64,000 nt of DNA from Alitta virens (Eukaryota > Annelida > Polychaeta > Phyllodocida > Nereididae): contig OW028577.1 of assembly GCA_932294295.1 (NCBI GenBank), positions 7,777,501 to 7,841,500 of the forward strand, written 5' to 3'. The notes beneath the pieces were generated by a model. That model did not search any database. It was not told the DNA's origin and saw only the letters and a program-made list of their open reading frames with translations. A program made the position numbers and the translations under genes. Positions 59,476 to 64,000 of this stretch are shown here, one piece after another. Every line of letters starts with the position of its first letter. The first letter of the stretch is position 1.

Positions 59476-61011
59476 ATGTTGCACATGTGGCTTGATGAAC
59501 TTCTGTAGCTCATGACAACAAGTTTGTTTGAATTAGGAGCACAAGTCGCTCCCACTGCATTCCACACAGGCGAATATTTGATTTGCAATTGGCGTGACTT
59601 AAATCCCAACCATTCTTTCTGTTTGCTTTGCTCAACAATTACATCAAAGACAGCAACATTTCCATCAGCCAAGCAGTATCAGCTATGGTCACTCCTATCC
59701 ACATGTTGCATGACGCTTTTGTGTTGTGATTTTTTTTTTTTTTTGCTACTTCCAACTCACTTAGCTCCACGGATTCTGCCAATCGTCTGCATCTGGCTGT
59801 CACAGCAGATAAACACAAGCAGATATGGACAACTGCTGAGTGGCACTATCACTGTCTTTGACTCTCTTATCTTTGATGTTGTTCCTTGGCTGTTGTTGTT
59901 TCGTGAGCTGGGCCAAGGATCGTTCTGGCTTTTTTTTCCAGTTCCTTCTTCTGGATTGGACTGTAACTACTGTTGAAACAGACTGACAACTGAGTTGGGT
60001 GCCACATGAATCACTCACTGTTCTCAAGGGTGCGGAGCCCCGTCAGATGCTTGGTAACTCGGGAAGACAAGGTGTCACTCAAGGTCGTCTTGTTAGGCTA
60101 ATTCCCCTCCGCACCTTTGATTAAACCTCCGTGGCTGCATTGGGCCTTCTTGGACAACTAAGCCAAGTGGCCCCAATTAACGGTTAACTAATAATTACGC
60201 TAACAGAACTTGACAGGCAATTGTTCACCCTTCGTGTTTGCATTTTTAACAATCTGGGCAAATTACAGGCATGTCCACCTTGGGCCCATGGTCGGTGGAG
60301 ATTGGTCAGCTTTTGTTTACTCAGCATCTCCAGGATCCAATGAAGGATCCATTCTTCCACTAGACTGCGTCGTTCCATCAGTCTCCACGCTACTCCATAT
60401 TAACTAAAAACCATTAGCTGTGCAGGGGTTCATTAACCCTGGGTCAAGGGTCACAATGGATGCCTCCTTGGCAACGTGCGCCGTGAGCAAAGATAATACC
60501 TTTACCCCTCAACGACGCCACTGCGTGCTTTGCCATGGTAACGACGACTTCCGCTTTTACAACAACACTTCCTGTCTTTTACCCCTACAAAGAACGGCTC
60601 AATTCAGTCAATAGACATTGCATCAATTAATACAATGCGTTTGGGTTTCTCAGATAATAGATAGACAATGAAGTACACGTTGCTGTTTTTTCCATTGTTT
60701 TACAAGATTTTACTAGAAAAAAACTTTACTTCCAACTCTCTTTCTTGTCTGTTTCTTCTAAAATCCCTCTCTTTACTCTAGAAAGACACTTAGTCAGCAT
60801 GATGTACACTGCAAAAAGTTTCCTTATTAACGGGAATTTGATTAGCTTCTTGAGACGGGCTCCCAGGATCGTCCATCATCCAAGACAGGCAGTGCTTAAT
60901 CTTTCTGACTTACTGAATATCATAGTCATCCGGGGTTTGCTGCTGGGTATTTGCCAAGGTCAAAAGGTCACCATCAAGCTTGATGGTTTGGCGAGATGCT
61001 TTTTCTATTGG
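59476..61011. other. Non-coding stretch, possible regulatory DNA
   Basis: No gene recognised. About 60080-60200 carries TCF-like CCTTTGATTA, paired GTTAAC and TAATTA-type motifs at high density. A T14 run lies near 59730. Confidence 0.4.
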
Positions 61012-61045
<34 letters not shown>

Positions 61046-61440
61046 CAAGGTGCTTGGTTGGTTGTGTGTTGGTTGCTTTATTGCTTGCTTGCTATCTTGA
61101 TTGCTCTCTTGGTTGTTTGGTTGTGAGACTACCAAATATTTCAACCAATGTGATTCTTATAACTGTATTATTCCTCACTATAAAGGACTATTTCGCCATA
61201 AAAACTAGTAAAATTTACACCCAAGGGAGGTTTTAATGGCGAGGTTCAACACTACGGATTATTTCGTGTCAATCTGATGAGTGTGTGACTGGCTAAAAGG
61301 CCACGGATAGCTTATTAGCTAATTGGCTGGCTAGTTAGTGAATTAGCAAGCGGTGGGCCTGATTGGCTGATTGGCCAGTTGCTCAGCTGCTTTGTCTGAT
61401 TGTCCAGCTTGGTCAGCTAGCCAGCCAGTTGGTCGGTCTG
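61012..61440. repeat. TTGC microsatellite and degenerate GGCTGATT-type repeat
   Basis: Perfect TTGC units at 61012-61045 decay into TTGCT/TTGGT variants to about 61125. After a gap, 61280-61440 is rich in GGCTGATTGGC-like text. The 163-codon open frame through it (60745-61236) is explained by this repeat. Confidence 0.8.
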
Positions 61441-63163
61441 ACAGCACGTGACATGACAACCCATGTGTCCCTATTCCTCGGGGGACGATATCGCAACATA
61501 GGATTTGGCATAAAGGGGATCCAAAGTGGCGTTATGTTACGATATATTAATATAATTGCCTCATGCGAATTGTCATACTTATATTTATGTGTCTTGCTTG
61601 CTTGGGCTAATGGGCATTTTGGGAATTTGTCATATCAGTCTCGCATAGTATTGTTTTTGCATGGGATAAAGGGTAGCAGGATGTTTAGAAAGGATGAACA
61701 AAGCCAGAATGCTCATGGTACGATAACATGCTGCTTGTCCGATGGAGGCTGCGCTTTGATATCCAATCCTAAACCAACTCACTGAAATCCAGAACAATAA
61801 AATCAGATTAATAGAAAAATGATATACATAAATTGAATATTAAATGTATTTATGCACTATTCTTAATAAACCACAGTTTCTGTTTTGTTTTATAAGCCTG
61901 AGCCATCCAAAGTATATACATGGCTTCAGGAGTCGAACTAAGCCACTTTAAAGATCAATTCTGAAGTTTTGTACTGTAGTAAATCCTGTTTGCCCGATAT
62001 GAACTTTGCACATATAAATAAGCAACTAGAACACATTTATGATATGTTATTCACAATTCCATCTTGCCTAACATATTAATCAATAATTAGACCTTGGGTA
62101 ATTTACTATTTAGCTTACATATACATTTCCATAATTGACACTACTTCCTTCTCGGTCCCCAGAATTCTTGGAGATTTGCATCCCATCCTAGAAACATCGT
62201 GATTCTGGTTGCAGGAGGACGTGGTAAACAAACAGCTTGCCTTTTAACGAATGCTCCCTGCTCATTAGAAAGCCTTGCCTTTAATATGGAATCCCACAGC
62301 TCGCAATATAATAAAGTGCATTTGCATTCCCCTCGTGTTTGGCCAATTACAGGCATCACTCCAAAATCAATGTTATATCAAGAATTTTCAAACCTTGACT
62401 CTCAGCCCAGCATAATTTGAGGAGGATTTAATCAAACCTGTCACTCAATGTGCTGAGGAAATATCTTTCATGCCCTTGTGGTAATAACCGATTTTTTTGT
62501 TTGACTGATAGAAATGAACCTGAATAACTTCCCCATAGCTTTATAAACTGCAAGGACTGTTGTAAATTGACAAAGCAAAGTTACCAAGCCTTGCAGAGAT
62601 CGGAATGACATTTCGTTCCACCTACTGGGCCTAATGCACGTTTATTTTTTTCGTTTTAGAAATCGCTAATTCATCACGTTTTAATTGTAGTTCGACAGAA
62701 AACAAACACATCAGAGAATCATCAGTGACCACAGGTTTGCGTGTCCAAACAAGAGCTACTTGAAATCTCGTCTGCTATCGAGCATTCTATTCAAGGAAGT
62801 TTTGCGCGCCATTTTTGGCAGAGCGTCAAGTCGACAAGTTTGGCGCTAAACAAACGTCTGACGTCCTGGCGTGCTGGCCAATAGCGACGAGATCCCGTTA
62901 CGTCGAGCGCTCGACGCGACGTTTTTGCATCAAAGAGAACGTGTCCAGAATACGCGTCACCCGGAGAGCTGTGACAATCTCCGCTACTCTGGCTCCACCT
63001 ACAGGAACAAATAAAACAGCGAAAGTCAAAACCCAAAGTGCATTAAAAGTCCATTAAAAGTGCATTAAAATCATTGGATGACCAGGACGTTTAGCTCAAT
63101 TTTCTCCGGAGACATATTTTTTAAATATACATACTTTGATGTGAATAATTTTACCAAGACCTT
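61441..63163. other. Non-coding stretch with a CpG-dense patch
   Basis: No gene recognised. Positions 62805-62975 are CpG-rich (GACGTC, GTCGAGCGCTCGACGCGACG) against a CpG-poor background and include a palindrome TCGAGCGCTCGA. Confidence 0.45.
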
Positions 63164-63840
63164 GTTTATCTATCTATCAGATTTTTCAGATTCAGATAAA
63201 TTTATTCAAACTAAAGCTGGTATAAAAAATACAACATTACAATCAGGTTTATAAGAATTTGCTTTAAGTAGGGTGACCCCTTTAAGAAATCTTTGATGTC
63301 GCAGGCAAGGGGCCACCCTAGTCTTAATAAAAATAAATTAATTTGTCTTTCAAATTTCAATCTTGCAACCAGTGGCGACGGACAGACACTCAGTGGTAGA
63401 TTTAAAAATAGAAGTTAATAAATAAAAATTACAACAATTGCAAAAATGACAGTAAATCCATGCCAGAGATGACAGAGATGAAACCGGTGAACCCAAACCA
63501 TTACAAATATAACAATTAGTTATATCACAATTGACATTATAAGACTCTAGAAAATGTTGTTTAACACGATATTTGAAACCATCTAGTCTATGAGTATATA
63601 TTTTATCTTTTATATTTTGATTAATTTCATTGAATATTTTCGGAAACCTGGATGAAGGTATTCCTGAGCAACATTTCAGACAAAAAGTAATCAGGTAACA
63701 TATGGTTTTCAATTTAAAGCAAAATTTAAAGCCATGCAGTGCACATAAATCATGTATCTTCAATATTCTTAGCTGTCTAAAAGGTTGACTAGTATGTGCA
63801 TTGTATTTAGTTTTTTTAATTATTCTAATGGCTGTTTTTT
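63164..63840 (-). mobile_element. CR1-like LINE 3' fragment
   Basis: On the minus strand, conceptual translation from about 63830 gives KYNAHTSQPF, then RILKIHDLCALHGFKFCFKL, a C-terminal signature of CR1/Jockey-range LINEs, open to 63350. The 3' UTR ends GAATAAATTTATCTGAATC with TCTGAA-type units and then GATA. It is 5'-truncated and lacks the RT core. The tail differs from both other LINE families in the window. Confidence 0.78.
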
Positions 63841-64000
63841 TTGTAGTTTAAAAATTATATTAGTTTATCCATCTATCTATCTGTCTATCCGTCTATCTCA
63901 TGGAAAAAAAAAAGTAGATTGTATCGCAGATAAATGATATTTTGACGAATATTATTGATCACAGTTTGTGTAATTGTTTTTGTTAAGAGATGAAGCAGGG
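63841..64000. repeat. CTAT-type microsatellite and window end
   Basis: CTAT/CTGT units at 63868-63899 then an A11 tract. Nothing further is recognised to the edge. Confidence 0.7.

Noticed and set aside
59331..59672. Poly-serine frame on the minus strand
   Set aside because: Produced by the CTG microsatellite; nothing protein-like on either side.
60745..61236. 163-codon frame with leucine/cysteine-rich hydrophobic stretch
   Set aside because: The hydrophobic part is the translation of the TTGC microsatellite.

Overview
This is animal (bilaterian) genomic DNA, probably from an invertebrate. It has a cadherin-family gene, spliceosomal introns, polyadenylation signals, several LINE families, tRNA-derived SINE-like copies, MITEs, and long AT-rich gene-free stretches with scattered CpG-dense patches. 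I cannot name the species from sequence alone.

Layout. Positions 1-1210 (minus strand) hold the 5' coding exon of a protocadherin. It has a start codon at 933, a signal peptide and nearly three cadherin repeats, and it runs off the left edge; a strong 3' splice site at 1211 shows the exon is entered from an upstream intron. From about 1.2 to 27.6 kb there is no confidently recognisable gene. One short CpG-rich exon candidate (5825-5960, plus) encodes a signal-peptide-like N terminus and ends at a possible phase-1 donor. The rest is non-coding sequence with SINE-like and LINE fragments, two copies of a 300-380 bp TA-flanked MITE, hairpins and possible regulatory clusters.

The best-supported functional unit is a complete P-element-type DNA transposon at 27607-31615. 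It has a perfect 8-bp target-site duplication on both sides, 35-bp imperfect terminal inverted repeats, 18-bp perfect subterminal inverted repeats, and a three-exon gene for an apparently intact 897-residue THAP-domain transposase. Nothing visible is broken, so it may be young and possibly still mobile.

From 33 to 54 kb the window is a layered graveyard of mobile DNA: foldback MITEs, a tRNA-derived SINE, an inverted pair of short MITEs, a GATA/GACA microsatellite, an endonuclease/reverse-transcriptase LINE (about 44.8-49.7 kb) whose 3' end was split by a younger copy of the same family in the opposite orientation, and a CR1-like LINE fragment inserted inside a third copy of the TA-flanked MITE. 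At 54688-56912 lies a 2.2-kb hAT-like element with G-rich ends. The right end carries a CTG microsatellite, TTGC-type simple repeats and a further CR1-like LINE 3' fragment at 63.2-63.8 kb.

Apart from the protocadherin and the P-element transposase, I see no confidently supported intact gene. The long non-coding space upstream of the protocadherin, with candidate CTCF-like, homeodomain and nuclear-receptor motifs, is compatible with an intron or cis-regulatory domain, but that is inference.
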